This document shows, piece after piece, positions 33,670-42,490 of a stretch of 64,000 bases of DNA. The stretch lies in contig CAZJWR010000001.1 of assembly GCA_964549765.1 (NCBI GenBank), positions 1 to 64,000 of the forward strand, given 5' to 3'. Every line of letters begins with the position of its first letter. Position 1 is the stretch's first letter. A program made the position numbers and the translations under genes. The DNA comes from CAZJWR01 sp964549765. Its GTDB lineage: Bacteria; Zixibacteria; MSB-5A5; GN15; JAAZOE01. The notes below the pieces were generated by a model that was not told where the DNA came from, searched no databases, and saw nothing but the letters and a program-made list of their open reading frames with translations.

Positions 33670-35151
33670 ATGCGCATATTGATCATGATTCTCCTAACGT
33701 CAAGTTTATATTTTTTGACCTCGCCGGCGGCGGGTCAGCCCATGACGCTGGACAGCGCCCTGGAGCATCTGCTGGGCGAGACCACCCGCGGGCGGATCAT
33801 CAAGGGGCAGCATCAGGTCGCCCGGGACAAATTCGATGCCGAGAAAATCGGCTATTACCTCCCCGAGATATCGTTTAACACCACCCTGCCGACCTATGCG
33901 TACACTGAAGATTACAACACGTATCCCGGGTTCACCGACCCGATCCTGTTTAAAAGAAATAATATCGGGGCCAACGGGAATATCCGCATGCGGCAGAAAG
34001 TGCTTACCGGCGGCGATGTGACCTTCGAGACGCGAGTTAACGTGCGCAATGACGAATATCCGACCGGGGTTTACGGTCCCGACAACAGCTTCATCGGTTT
34101 CCGGACGGCGATCGATAAACGCCGGCTTGCCAACCTGTATTTACAATTCAATCAACCGCTGTTCCAAACATCGGAAACGCGTTCGGCGTATTTTCAGGCG
34201 CGCGACAACCTGGATAAATCCGATATCGAGTATTGGAGGGCGCAGGCGGATCTCAAGAAGGAGGGGATCACGGCTTATTTTGATCTGCTGATCGCACGGG
34301 TCGACAAATCGATTGCGGAAAATCAATCGCAGTTGGCTTCGTACAACGCCAAATGGGATTCGGTGAAATTCGAGGATAGTGTCATCACGGAGGAAGCCTG
34401 GATCGAAAGCAAGTCGACTCGCCTGGAAAAGCAACTGGCGGCATATGACGCCGAGGCGAATCTATCGGAAAAGACGAACAATTTTATTCACCTGCTCGAT
34501 CTGCCGGTGGGTTCCGACATCAAATTGGAAATTCCTCCTACGCCGGCGACGCCGAGCGAAACCCGCACACGACATCTCCTGGCCGACGTCGATAATTCAT
34601 CCGACGTGCAGTTGGCCCGAATCAATATGGAAATCAGTGAACGGAACCTCGGCCAGACGCGGAGTTCCTTGGGCGTCAACGGGACATTGAATGCATCCTA
34701 TTCAATCGGCCAGGGGAAGGTGACGCAGAGCAAGCCGGAGAAAGAACTGGCAGAGAATATCGATACGAAGGATTGGCAGGTGTCGCTGAACCTGTCGTAT
34801 CCGATCTGGGACGGGGGAGCGTCCAAAGCGAATCTGCATTCGCAGGAATTGTCGTACGAATCGGCGCGGCTGGAATACCTGGCGGCGCAGCGCCGCGCCC
34901 GCAACAATCTGGAGATATTGCTGCGGCGAATCCAGATCAACCACGACAAACTGTCGCTGTTGATGCAGGAGGTCGATCTGGCGGAAACGAAACTCCGGGA
35001 AGCCGAGGAGCGATACGACACCGGCTTGATTTCCGAAGCGGCGCTTCTGGAGAATCGCAATTATTACGAAGAGGCGCGCAAAAGCCTGATGACGACCATG
35101 AAGGATCATTATCTCGATCTCACCGAGCTGGAAAAATCCGCCCTGCCCTAG
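33670..35151 (+). CDS. TolC-family outer-membrane efflux protein
   Basis: 493 residues with a signal peptide (MRILIMILLTSSLYFLTSPAAG). Two outer-membrane efflux repeats are seen as long amphipathic helices (around 170-270 and 370-480), with barrel strands between (for example NLYLQFNQPLFQT and VSLNLSYPIWDGGASKANLH). The C-terminal repeat has the expected AEERYDTGLISEAALLENRN. It completes an adaptor-permease-channel export set with the two genes upstream. Confidence 0.92.
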   Translation: MRILIMILLTSSLYFLTSPAAGQPMTLDSALEHLLGETTRGRIIKGQHQVARDKFDAEKIGYYLPEISFNTTLPTYAYTEDYNTYPGFTDPILFKRNNIGANGNIRMRQKVLTGGDVTFETRVNVRNDEYPTGVYGPDNSFIGFRTAIDKRRLANLYLQFNQPLFQTSETRSAYFQARDNLDKSDIEYWRAQADLKKEGITAYFDLLIARVDKSIAENQSQLASYNAKWDSVKFEDSVITEEAWIESKSTRLEKQLAAYDAEANLSEKTNNFIHLLDLPVGSDIKLEIPPTPATPSETRTRHLLADVDNSSDVQLARINMEISERNLGQTRSSLGVNGTLNASYSIGQGKVTQSKPEKELAENIDTKDWQVSLNLSYPIWDGGASKANLHSQELSYESARLEYLAAQRRARNNLEILLRRIQINHDKLSLLMQEVDLAETKLREAEERYDTGLISEAALLENRNYYEEARKSLMTTMKDHYLDLTELEKSALP

Positions 35152-35152
35152 C

Positions 35153-36169
35153 ATGAAGCTGATAATCCGCGCCCCCAACTGGGTGGGCGACGCCGTCATG
35201 GCGATGCCCGCTGTCGATAACGCCCGGGAAATGACCGGGGCCGACCATATCGCCGTCATGGCTCGCGCCGCGACCGCGCCGCTATTAGCCAATCATCCGG
35301 ACATCGACCGCGTGGTCCTCATCGATGATAAGAAATCACGGATTCGCGGGCCGCAGCAGGCGGCCAATCTCATTAGAGAGGATCGTTATGACGTCGGCGT
35401 GCTGCTGCCGCCGTCGTTTTCATCGGCGTTGATATTCAAGCTGGCTGGGATCAAGGGACGGATCGGTTTCGCCGGAGAAGGACGGTCGTTTCTCTTGACG
35501 CGGGCGGTTAAAATTCCCGATGAGCCGAAACACCGGGCGCGGCAGTATCTCCATTTGATGGAACAGTTGACCGGGCGGAAGCCGGTTTTTCGAAATCCTC
35601 AGGTGTATCTTTCGCACGAGGATATCCAACGGGGCGAGGATGCACTGAAGAAGCAGGGCATGAACTATGATGATACGTACATAGCGATTTCGCCGCAGGC
35701 GGTGGCCGAATCGCGGCGATGGGGAACAGAAAGGTACGGTGATCTGGCGAAACGTCTGGCAGATGTCGTCGGATGCAAGGTGATGCTCCTCGGAGCCGGT
35801 GCGGATGCCGAAGCCGGAGAGGCGGTCAGGAATCATACGCCGTCTGCGGCAGTAAATATCTGCGGAGAGACCGACTTGATGGCGGCGGCGGCGATTTTGT
35901 CGTTTGCGCGGTTGTTTGTCGGCAACGATTCGGGTCTGGCGCATCTGGCGGCGGCGGTGGGATGTCCCGTTGTGGTGTTGTCCGGGCCGGACGATCCGTC
36001 GGAAACATCGCCGTTGACGGATAAGAAGAAGGTTATCATCAAAGATATCGACTGCATCAGTTGCGTGAAGAACGTCTGCCCCAAATCGGGCGACAATTTC
36101 ATGCGGTGCATGAAACTGATTAGAGTGGATGAAGTCGCGGATGCCGCGAAATCGCTCTACAAAGCCTAA
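35153..36169 (+). CDS. waaF: ADP-heptose:LPS heptosyltransferase II
   Basis: 338 residues, glycosyltransferase family 9. The family landmark APNWVGDAVMAMPA is at the N-terminus, and VGNDSGLAHLAAAVGCPVV in the C-terminal half matches the nucleotide-sugar binding region. It adds heptose to the inner core of LPS. It starts one base after the TolC stop codon and overlaps the PfkB gene at its end, so the export set and this gene may be co-transcribed. Confidence 0.9.
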   Translation: MKLIIRAPNWVGDAVMAMPAVDNAREMTGADHIAVMARAATAPLLANHPDIDRVVLIDDKKSRIRGPQQAANLIREDRYDVGVLLPPSFSSALIFKLAGIKGRIGFAGEGRSFLLTRAVKIPDEPKHRARQYLHLMEQLTGRKPVFRNPQVYLSHEDIQRGEDALKKQGMNYDDTYIAISPQAVAESRRWGTERYGDLAKRLADVVGCKVMLLGAGADAEAGEAVRNHTPSAAVNICGETDLMAAAAILSFARLFVGNDSGLAHLAAAVGCPVVVLSGPDDPSETSPLTDKKKVIIKDIDCISCVKNVCPKSGDNFMRCMKLIRVDEVADAAKSLYKA

Positions 36170-37049
36170 AATCGGTGTAATCGGAACGATTAATCGGGAT
36201 ACGATTTACCGCCACGACGGCAGCGCGGTCGAATCGTGGGGCGGCTTGCTGTATTCGATCAAGTACCTGTGCGATGAATCCGTGGGGGAAATTATCCCGG
36301 TGGTCAATCTCGGCCGGGACGCTTATGAGCCGGTGATGGGGATTTTGAATCGATTCCGGCATATTGATACGGCGCCTATCCGGAAAGTGCCCGAAAAGAA
36401 CAACCATTGTTTTCTGCATTATCACGATCAGTCACATAAATGCGAGATATTGAAAGGCGGCGTGCCGCCGTTGACGTTCAGCCGGCTGCGGCCGATACGC
36501 GAATGCGATCTCGTGGTCGTCAATTTCATATCCGGCTCGGATGTAACTCTGACGGCGCTCGAAAAATTCCGGTCATGGTTTGCGGGATTAATCTACATGG
36601 ATATCCATTCGCATACGCTTGGCCGGCGCAAGGTCGAAGGCGGTCATCGCCGGCATCTGCGGAGGCCGCCGCATTGGCGGCGGTATATCGGCTGCGCCGA
36701 TATTTTGCAGGTGAACGCCGTGGAGTTCGAACTTCTATCCGGTATGAAAATATCCCGCCGCGCCGCCGGGGGTTTTTATGAAACCGAGGGCGGACATTTG
36801 AAATGCCTGATTGTCACATTGGGAGCGGGAGGATGTCTGGTGACCTATCGTGGGCAGCGGAGCATGAGCGTCACCCGCCATGTCCCGGCGGTGGAGATCA
36901 AGCGGGTGTATGACACAACCGGCTGCGGTGACATTTTCGGGGCCGGATTCGTTGCCGAATATCTCCGGACGAAAAGTCCGCTCAAGGCCGCCCGGCACGG
37001 AACCCGTCTGGCGGGCGGGCGATGCCGGAAAAGGGGAAGAATATTCTAA
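36129..37049 (+). CDS. PfkB-family sugar/nucleoside kinase
   Basis: 306 residues; ATG 36129 overlaps the waaF end by 41 bases, and ATG 36141 is an alternative. PfkB signatures: IGTINRDTIYR at the start and DTTGCGDIFGAGFVAEYL near the C-terminus, the latter with the catalytic base Asp. An insertion of basic residues (HTLGRRKVEGGHRRHLRRPP) is unusual. Next to waaF a role in sugar-phosphate activation is possible, but the sequence is not close to the HldA/HldE heptose kinases as far as I can tell, so the substrate is open. Confidence 0.85.
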   Translation: MKSRMPRNRSTKPKIGVIGTINRDTIYRHDGSAVESWGGLLYSIKYLCDESVGEIIPVVNLGRDAYEPVMGILNRFRHIDTAPIRKVPEKNNHCFLHYHDQSHKCEILKGGVPPLTFSRLRPIRECDLVVVNFISGSDVTLTALEKFRSWFAGLIYMDIHSHTLGRRKVEGGHRRHLRRPPHWRRYIGCADILQVNAVEFELLSGMKISRRAAGGFYETEGGHLKCLIVTLGAGGCLVTYRGQRSMSVTRHVPAVEIKRVYDTTGCGDIFGAGFVAEYLRTKSPLKAARHGTRLAGGRCRKRGRIF

Positions 37050-37077
37050 AACATCGCCGAATAATTCATCGGCTCCC

Positions 37078-37106
37078 TTGACCGCTCACCTCGAAATGAA
37101 TAAGTT
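37078..37106 (+). promoter_or_regulatory. Promoter upstream of tldD
   Basis: TTGACC (37078-37083) and TAAGTT (37101-37106) with an optimal 17-base spacer, 40 bases before the tldD start, which has a good GGAGG ribosome-binding site (TACGGAGGTTGC then ATG). Confidence 0.55.
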
Positions 37107-37145
37107 CTCTCTACTGCCATAAAAACTCTCGTTTACGGAGGTTGC

Positions 37146-38588
37146 ATGAAAGATAAACTCAAGGAATGTATAGACTGGCTGCGAAGCAAAGGTGTGGATT
37201 ATGCCGACTGCCGCTATGTGCAGCGGGAACGTGAGAATATCCGCGTCACCGATGGCATGGTCGATACCCTCGCCCGCGACCTCGACGTCGGGGTGGGGAT
37301 CCGGGTGCTGGCCGACGGCTCGTGGGGATTTGCGGCCACGGCGGTATTGTCATCCGCCGATCTGAAGAAGACGGCGAACAAGGCCCTCCAGATCGCCAAG
37401 GCGTCGGCGACGACCAAACGCACACCGGTGCGGCTGTCCGACCAAAAGCCGTTCGTCGATCAATACAAATCGAAATGCAAAAAAGACCCGTTTGCCGTCA
37501 GCGTCGACGACAAGCTGACGCTGCTGATGAAAGTCGACGCCGCCTTGCGGAAATCATCGAAGATCAAGAAGGCGGAATCGACGATGATGTTTTACAAGAC
37601 GAACAAGCTGTTTGTCTCAACCGACGGCGCCGAAATCGGTCAGGAGATCGTCGAATCGGGCGCAGGCTACAACGTCATCGCCTTCGACGGCAAGGAAGTG
37701 CAGAAACGGTCGTATCCGAATTCGTTCGGCGGCGATTATGCCGCGCTGGGGTACGAATTCGTCGAAGGGATGAATTTGCTGGATCACACCGATCGCGTTG
37801 TCGACGAAGCCATCGCGCTGCTTTCCGCCGAACCGTGCCCGGTTACGACGGCGACAATTATCATCGCTGCGCCGATGATGGCCCTTCAGATTCACGAATC
37901 GTGCGGCCATCCGACCGAACTGGATCGGGTGCTCGGAACGGAGATTTCATTGGCAGGCGGATCGTTTATGACCGTCGACAAGCTGAACAAGCTGAAATAT
38001 GGCTCCGACCTTGTCAATATCACCGCCGACGCCACCAGTCCCGGGGGATTGGGCACTTTCGGATACGATGACGAGGGCGTCAAGGCGCAGCGCACGCCGC
38101 TGATTCAGAACGGGCTGTTTGTCGGATACCTGACAAGCCGGGAGACGGCGCCGGTGATCAAGAAGAAATCGAACGGGGCCATGCGGGCCGACGGGTGGAA
38201 TCGCATTCCGCTGATCCGGATGACGAATATCAATCTTGAACCGGGTGAATGGGAGTTCGATGACCTGATCGCCGATACCTCGGACGGGATATATTTTGAC
38301 CTGAATAAGAGCTGGTCGATCGACGATAAACGGCTCAATTTCCAGTTCGGCACCGAATGCGCCTGGGAAATCAAAAACGGCAAACGGGGCCGGATGTTCA
38401 AGAATCCCGTGTACACCGGCATAACGCCCGAATTCTGGAATTCCTGCGACGCCATCTGCAACGAGAAGTACTGGCATATCTGGGGCGTCCCCAACTGCGG
38501 CAAGGGTGAGCCGATGCAGACGGCCCACGTCGCGCACGGCGCCTCGCCGGCGCGATTCCGCAACGTGAAAGTGGGGGTGAGCAAATGA
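37146..38588 (+). CDS. tldD: Zinc metalloprotease subunit TldD
   Basis: 480 residues, the same length as known TldD. The zinc-binding HExxxH motif is visible as HESCGHPTELDR at about residue 251. The N-terminal U62 domain (GVDYADCRYVQRERENIRVT) and the C-terminal region with GQT-like metal-ligand sequence are intact. TldD forms a heterodimer with TldE and degrades unfolded short peptides; in other bacteria it removes leader peptides of ribosomal peptides such as microcin B17. tldE overlaps its stop codon by four bases. A link to the peptide gene at 12.3 kb is possible but only inferred. Confidence 0.94.
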   Translation: MKDKLKECIDWLRSKGVDYADCRYVQRERENIRVTDGMVDTLARDLDVGVGIRVLADGSWGFAATAVLSSADLKKTANKALQIAKASATTKRTPVRLSDQKPFVDQYKSKCKKDPFAVSVDDKLTLLMKVDAALRKSSKIKKAESTMMFYKTNKLFVSTDGAEIGQEIVESGAGYNVIAFDGKEVQKRSYPNSFGGDYAALGYEFVEGMNLLDHTDRVVDEAIALLSAEPCPVTTATIIIAAPMMALQIHESCGHPTELDRVLGTEISLAGGSFMTVDKLNKLKYGSDLVNITADATSPGGLGTFGYDDEGVKAQRTPLIQNGLFVGYLTSRETAPVIKKKSNGAMRADGWNRIPLIRMTNINLEPGEWEFDDLIADTSDGIYFDLNKSWSIDDKRLNFQFGTECAWEIKNGKRGRMFKNPVYTGITPEFWNSCDAICNEKYWHIWGVPNCGKGEPMQTAHVAHGASPARFRNVKVGVSK

Positions 38589-39937
38589 TCGGAAAAGAGA
38601 AATTATTCGCCAAACTGGAAAAGGTTCTGGCGCAGTCGAAAGCCGACCAGACCGAAATCGTCTTTATTGGGACCGAATCGGGACTGACGCGGTATGCCAA
38701 TTCGGCCATCCATCAGAATGTGTTCGAAAACAACGGCCGGATTTATTTCCGGACCGTGTTGGGTAAAAAAGTCGGGGTGGCTTCGACCAATTCGCTTGGA
38801 GCCGGCGAACTCAAGAAGACACTCGAAAACTCATATGAAATCGCCCGCAACCAACCTGAAAATCCCGACTTCCCCGGTCTGGCCGGTCCGGCGTCATACA
38901 ATGCAATCGACACCTTCGACGATACGACGGCCGGATTTTCCCCCATGGATCGGGCCAAAGTGGTCAAGAAGATCATCGCGATCGCCGATGCCAAGAAGTT
39001 CACTTTGGCCGGGGCATTTTCTACATCCGCGGGCGAGGTGGCGGTGGTAAACACCAATGGCGTGCGCGCCTATCAACCGGTGACGTCAGCTTCGATCAAT
39101 ATGATCGCCATGTCGGATACGTCATCCGGATATGCGGCGGGGCTGTCTCGTAAAGTTGATAATATCGATTTCGAGAAACTGGCCATGACGGCGGTCGAGA
39201 AGTGCGACCTGTCGCAGAACCCGAAGTCGGTCGAGCCGGGCGACTATGAAGTGATTCTCGAACCGGCGGCGTTGGGAGCGCTTCTGGAATGGATGAGTTA
39301 CATCGGCTTTGGCTCAAAATCTCTTCAGGAAAGAACCTCGTTTCTGGCCGGGAAAATCGGCAAGAAAATCGTGTCGGACTTGATCACCATTTATGACAAC
39401 GGCCTGGATGCGACGTCGATTGCCTTTCCGTTCGATTTCGAGGGCGTGCCAAAGAAGAAGGTGGTCTTTATCGACAACGGCGTTGCCAAAGGCGTCGTCT
39501 ATGATCGCGCCACGGCGCTCAAAGACAAGACCAAATCGACCGGCCATGCGCTGACTCCGGACAATACCGGCGACGGCGCCATCGCGCTCAATGTTGTGAT
39601 CGCCCCCGGGGCGGCCAAACGGGCGGACATGATCAAAAAGGTCAAGCGCGGCATACTGATTACGCGATTCCACTATATCAACGGATTTATCGATACCCCC
39701 AACGCCGTACTGACCGGTATGACCCGCGACGGGACATTCCTGATCGAAAACGGCGAGATCAAGCACGGAATCAAGAATTTGCGCTTTACCGATTCCATGC
39801 TGCGGGCGTTCGGATCGGCCCGGGCGCTGTCCAAGGAAACCACCCTGATCGAATCATGGTGGGACGCCGTCGGATGCATCAAGGCGCCGACGATGCACCT
39901 GGGTTCGTTCAAGTTTACGGGCAAGACGGAGTTTTAA
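38585..39937 (+). CDS. pmbA: TldE/PmbA subunit of the TldD/E protease
   Basis: 450 residues, the usual length. It shares the U62 fold with TldD (TEIVFIGTESGLTRYANSAI near the N-terminus) but lacks the HExxxH motif, as expected for the non-catalytic partner. The start codon overlaps the tldD stop (ATGA), so the two are made together. A strong terminator follows about 55 bases downstream. Confidence 0.93.
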   Translation: MIGKEKLFAKLEKVLAQSKADQTEIVFIGTESGLTRYANSAIHQNVFENNGRIYFRTVLGKKVGVASTNSLGAGELKKTLENSYEIARNQPENPDFPGLAGPASYNAIDTFDDTTAGFSPMDRAKVVKKIIAIADAKKFTLAGAFSTSAGEVAVVNTNGVRAYQPVTSASINMIAMSDTSSGYAAGLSRKVDNIDFEKLAMTAVEKCDLSQNPKSVEPGDYEVILEPAALGALLEWMSYIGFGSKSLQERTSFLAGKIGKKIVSDLITIYDNGLDATSIAFPFDFEGVPKKKVVFIDNGVAKGVVYDRATALKDKTKSTGHALTPDNTGDGAIALNVVIAPGAAKRADMIKKVKRGILITRFHYINGFIDTPNAVLTGMTRDGTFLIENGEIKHGIKNLRFTDSMLRAFGSARALSKETTLIESWWDAVGCIKAPTMHLGSFKFTGKTEF

Positions 39938-39990
39938 TGGGTCATTCGCGACCGTGATCGAGACGGTCGTCAGCATCGTTTGATAAACAA

Positions 39991-40018
39991 GGATGCGCCG
40001 ATCCCGGCGCATCCTTTT
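39991..40018 (+). terminator. Terminator of the tldD-pmbA operon
   Basis: A perfect 10-bp stem GGATGCGCCG (39991-40000) / CGGCGCATCC (40005-40014) with a 4-base loop, followed by TTTTCT. Confidence 0.92.
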
Positions 40019-40205
40019 CTGATGAATATGGACGATAGCGAGAATCCGGCGCCGAGGCGGCCGACATATCGAGTCTCGCCGTCGGCGTCCGGCGCAGGGC
40101 TGTCGGCTGGCGACGGCCCGAATCCTCACCCGGAATGAATTTTCGCATGTATCGGCGGGGGGTGATACTATCCTTCACCGGGAATTCCGCGCGATAGGCC
40201 GGCCA

Positions 40206-40454
40206 TTAGGGCATCCGGTCCAGATAGAGCGCATCCTCATCGGATTCAAATTTTTCAATTGTCGTCGTTGTCGTCGCCGGATAGCCGCCGGAATTGCCTT
40301 CGTTGACATTATCGTCAGCGACGGTTTCCTGCTGAGGGGGGGCCGACGCCACGACGACTTCCGATGTCACCGGATTGGTGGAACACCCGACCGCTACGAG
40401 AATGCAGGCTCCGGCCAGCGCCATCGCGAGGAAGAAACATAACAGGCGTTTCAT
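40206..40454 (-). CDS. Small lipoprotein of unknown function (82 residues)
   Basis: Signal peptide with a lipobox-like VAVGC (Cys24), then a Thr- and acid-rich mature part of about 58 residues with no domain; TTTTTIEKFESDEDALYLDR is its most structured-looking stretch. GGAGG lies 8 bases before the ATG. The start region is identical over 20 bases to that of the lipoprotein gene 600 bases upstream, and both mature ends begin with a Cys-Ser-(Ser/Thr)-Asn-Pro-Val pattern. The two are probably products of one duplication. Confidence 0.7.
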   Translation of the reverse strand: MKRLLCFFLAMALAGACILVAVGCSTNPVTSEVVVASAPPQQETVADDNVNEGNSGGYPATTTTTIEKFESDEDALYLDRMP

Positions 40455-40640
40455 GGCGAACCTCCTCTGGATGTAAAATTTCTTAGGACGAACACTGCGG
40501 AAGGGTCTTTAACCAATATTACGATAAATTCCTATTGATGTTTCATCGAATCGGGGCGTATCCGGGATTATCGGGGACAGATGCGAACTATATGTTGTCA
40601 GGGGATTGCGGACGGGAAAGCTATGGGATAAAAGTCGGTA

Positions 40641-40686
40641 CCTGCCGGGTTACCTGTTGTCTCACTGTGTCGCCGTACCCGGCAGG
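40641..40686 (-). terminator. Stem-loop between the two lipoprotein genes
   Basis: CCTGCCGGGT (40641-40650) and ACCCGGCAGG (40677-40686) form a perfect 10-bp stem with a 26-base loop, about 75 bases downstream of the second lipoprotein gene on the minus strand. Only a weak T-rich tail (ACTTTTATCC) follows. The rest of the 40455-40761 gap shows no other supported feature. Confidence 0.5.
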
Positions 40687-40761
40687 CCCGTAATTGACGG
40701 ATCATAATCAAGATAGTGCATAACCTGTTCCTTCCCTTACCGAAACTCAGCGTACGGACGA

Positions 40762-41064
40762 TTATTCGATCCTCAGGTCGTCGAATCTGACCGCGTCGGG
40801 GGTGTTCGGCTGGCCTTCCACATATCTGATGACGGGAGGCGTCAATTTGCTGAGTTCGATCTTCACATCCTCGCGCTGGCCGTTGTTGGTCGGGGGCTGA
40901 CCGGTATCGCCCCAGGGAAGTCCATTGCTGTATTGCGGATTCTCGTATTGAATACCGGATGTCTGCGGTGCGACGGGGTTGCTCGATGAACATCCGACGG
41001 CAATGATCATCATTGCCAGCGCGGTCAGTGACACGCCCAAAAGGGTAGACCGATTGCGTTTCAT
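40762..41064 (-). CDS. Small lipoprotein of unknown function (100 residues)
   Basis: Signal peptide MKRNRSTLLGVSLTALAMMI with lipobox-like IAVGC (Cys25). The mature part of about 75 residues is rich in Pro, Asn and Gly, then has a more regular C-terminus (VKIELSKLTPPVIRYVEGQP). GGAGG is well placed before the ATG. It is a likely paralogue of the 82-residue lipoprotein by its start region and CSSSNPV beginning. No homologue is recognised. Confidence 0.7.
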   Translation of the reverse strand: MKRNRSTLLGVSLTALAMMIIAVGCSSSNPVAPQTSGIQYENPQYSNGLPWGDTGQPPTNNGQREDVKIELSKLTPPVIRYVEGQPNTPDAVRFDDLRIE

Positions 41065-41075
41065 GGCGAACCTCC
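41056..41075 (-). repeat. 20-base direct repeat over lipoprotein start sites (second copy at 40446-40465)
   Basis: The ribosome-binding site, the start codon and the Met-Lys-Arg codons of both small lipoprotein genes are identical: GGAGGTTCGCCATGAAACGC on the minus strand. The sequences diverge on both sides. Confidence 0.8.
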
Positions 41076-41434
41076 ATTGGTTTGAAAGTGATTTGGTCAG
41101 GGTTTGCAGAGCGTCTTAGTAATTTATACGGAGGTATCTGTCATTGGTTGCGAATGACGAAGAAAAGATGAAAAAAAAGATCGCTAATGATTATTTTTAT
41201 CCGGGAGATTCAATCCTCACCGTAGACAAATGGTCCCGGCATCCGTGATGGATGTCGGGACCGTGACATTCGGATTCTGCGACAATCGCGAAGAGCGCCC
41301 CGGTCCCGGTGCAGGACAAATAGGTCGATTCTTACTAAGTTATGGAAAAAAACCGCGCCGCTATCTTGCCAAGACCCAAAAAATCCTTTTATTGGCCGGG
41401 AGTATTGCGAACATTCAGCGTGGACGGACTGCGT
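41076..41434. other. Intergenic region upstream of the asparaginase gene
   Basis: Contains a 13-bp near-perfect inverted repeat GGTCCCGGCATCC (41232-41244) / GGATGTCGGGACC (41250-41262) with a 5-base spacer and no T run, so an operator or RNA hairpin is as likely as a terminator. The reading frame of the asparaginase gene extends back to 41342, but this part is not family-like. No other gene is supported. Confidence 0.45.
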
Positions 41435-42442
41435 ATGCATGAAATAGTCGCGAACGTTTACCGGGGGAAGGGATTGGAATCGGTGCATCATGGCGCCATC
41501 GCGGTGATGGACACCGACGGTTGCCTGACGCATTATGTCGGGGACGTCGAGTTTCGCACCCAGGCGCGGTCGGAGGCCAAGCCGTTTCAGGCGATCCCGC
41601 TTCTCCGAACGGGGGCTGCCGATCATTATCGATTTACTGACAAGCAACTGGCCGTCATGTGCGGTTCCCATACCGGGACGCCGGAGCATGTAGCAGTTGT
41701 CACCTCGAATCTGGCCGCCGCCGGCCTTGATGAATCCAATCTAATGTGCGGAACTCACCCGCCGTTGCATTACACGGTCGAGCATAAGCTGCCCCGCGCC
41801 GGAGAGACATTCTCGCCCCTGCAGCATAACTGTTCGGGCAAACATTCCGGTTTCCTGGCGCTGACCCGGTTTCTTGGAGAGGACGTTTCCCGGTATCTCG
41901 ACCCCGACAGTAAAACCCAGCAACTGGTGCTGGATGCCATCAGCGAAATGTACAATTTTCCGCGCGACCAGATTACGATCGGAATCGACGGCTGCAGCGC
42001 CCCGGTATTCGGCATGCCGCTGAAGCAGGCGGCGATCGCGTTCGCCCGCCTGGCGAACGGCATCGCCAAAGACGATAAGACACGAGCCGTCCTGCGGCGC
42101 ATCAAGAAGGCCATGACGACATATCCCGAGATGGTATCCGGGCCGGGACGGTTCGACCTGGCCCTGGCCAGGACGTTTCCGGGAAACGTCGTGAACAAGA
42201 TCGGAGCGGAGGGGATCGAGGGAATCGGTTTTTCCGATCCGCCGATCGGTATCGCCGTCAAGATACTCGACGGCAACGCCCGCGCCCTGTATCCGGTTGT
42301 GGTGGAGGCGCTCAAGCAGCTCGGATTACTCGACGGCGTGGATATGAGTCATCTGAAGCCGTTTGTCAATCCTGACGTCACGAACTGGCGGAAGTTGATC
42401 GTGGGGCAGATCGTCGCGGATTTTGAGTTGAAAAAGGCGTGA
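41435..42442 (+). CDS. Asparaginase II family protein
   Basis: 335 residues from ATG 41435 (MHEIVANVYRGKGLESVHHG), chosen because family members begin with the RG...ES-H-G pattern; a 31-residue upstream extension is open but unlike the family. Landmarks include AVMDTDGCLTHYVGD, SHTGTPEHV, CSGKHSGFLAL and SGPGRFDLALA. The Asparaginase_II family (as in Rhizobium) hydrolyses L-asparagine to aspartate and ammonia and is unrelated to the classical enzyme. Tryptophanase follows after 48 bases; the two may serve amino-acid fermentation. Confidence 0.88.
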   Translation: MHEIVANVYRGKGLESVHHGAIAVMDTDGCLTHYVGDVEFRTQARSEAKPFQAIPLLRTGAADHYRFTDKQLAVMCGSHTGTPEHVAVVTSNLAAAGLDESNLMCGTHPPLHYTVEHKLPRAGETFSPLQHNCSGKHSGFLALTRFLGEDVSRYLDPDSKTQQLVLDAISEMYNFPRDQITIGIDGCSAPVFGMPLKQAAIAFARLANGIAKDDKTRAVLRRIKKAMTTYPEMVSGPGRFDLALARTFPGNVVNKIGAEGIEGIGFSDPPIGIAVKILDGNARALYPVVVEALKQLGLLDGVDMSHLKPFVNPDVTNWRKLIVGQIVADFELKKA

Positions 42443-42490
42443 TTTCCATTATATTGGCGCAAACCAACTGATTGAAATGAGAATGTGGTG

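Noticed and set aside
41232..41262. 13-bp inverted repeat as a terminator
   Set aside because: There is no T run on either side and no gene ending just before it, so it is left as an unassigned hairpin.
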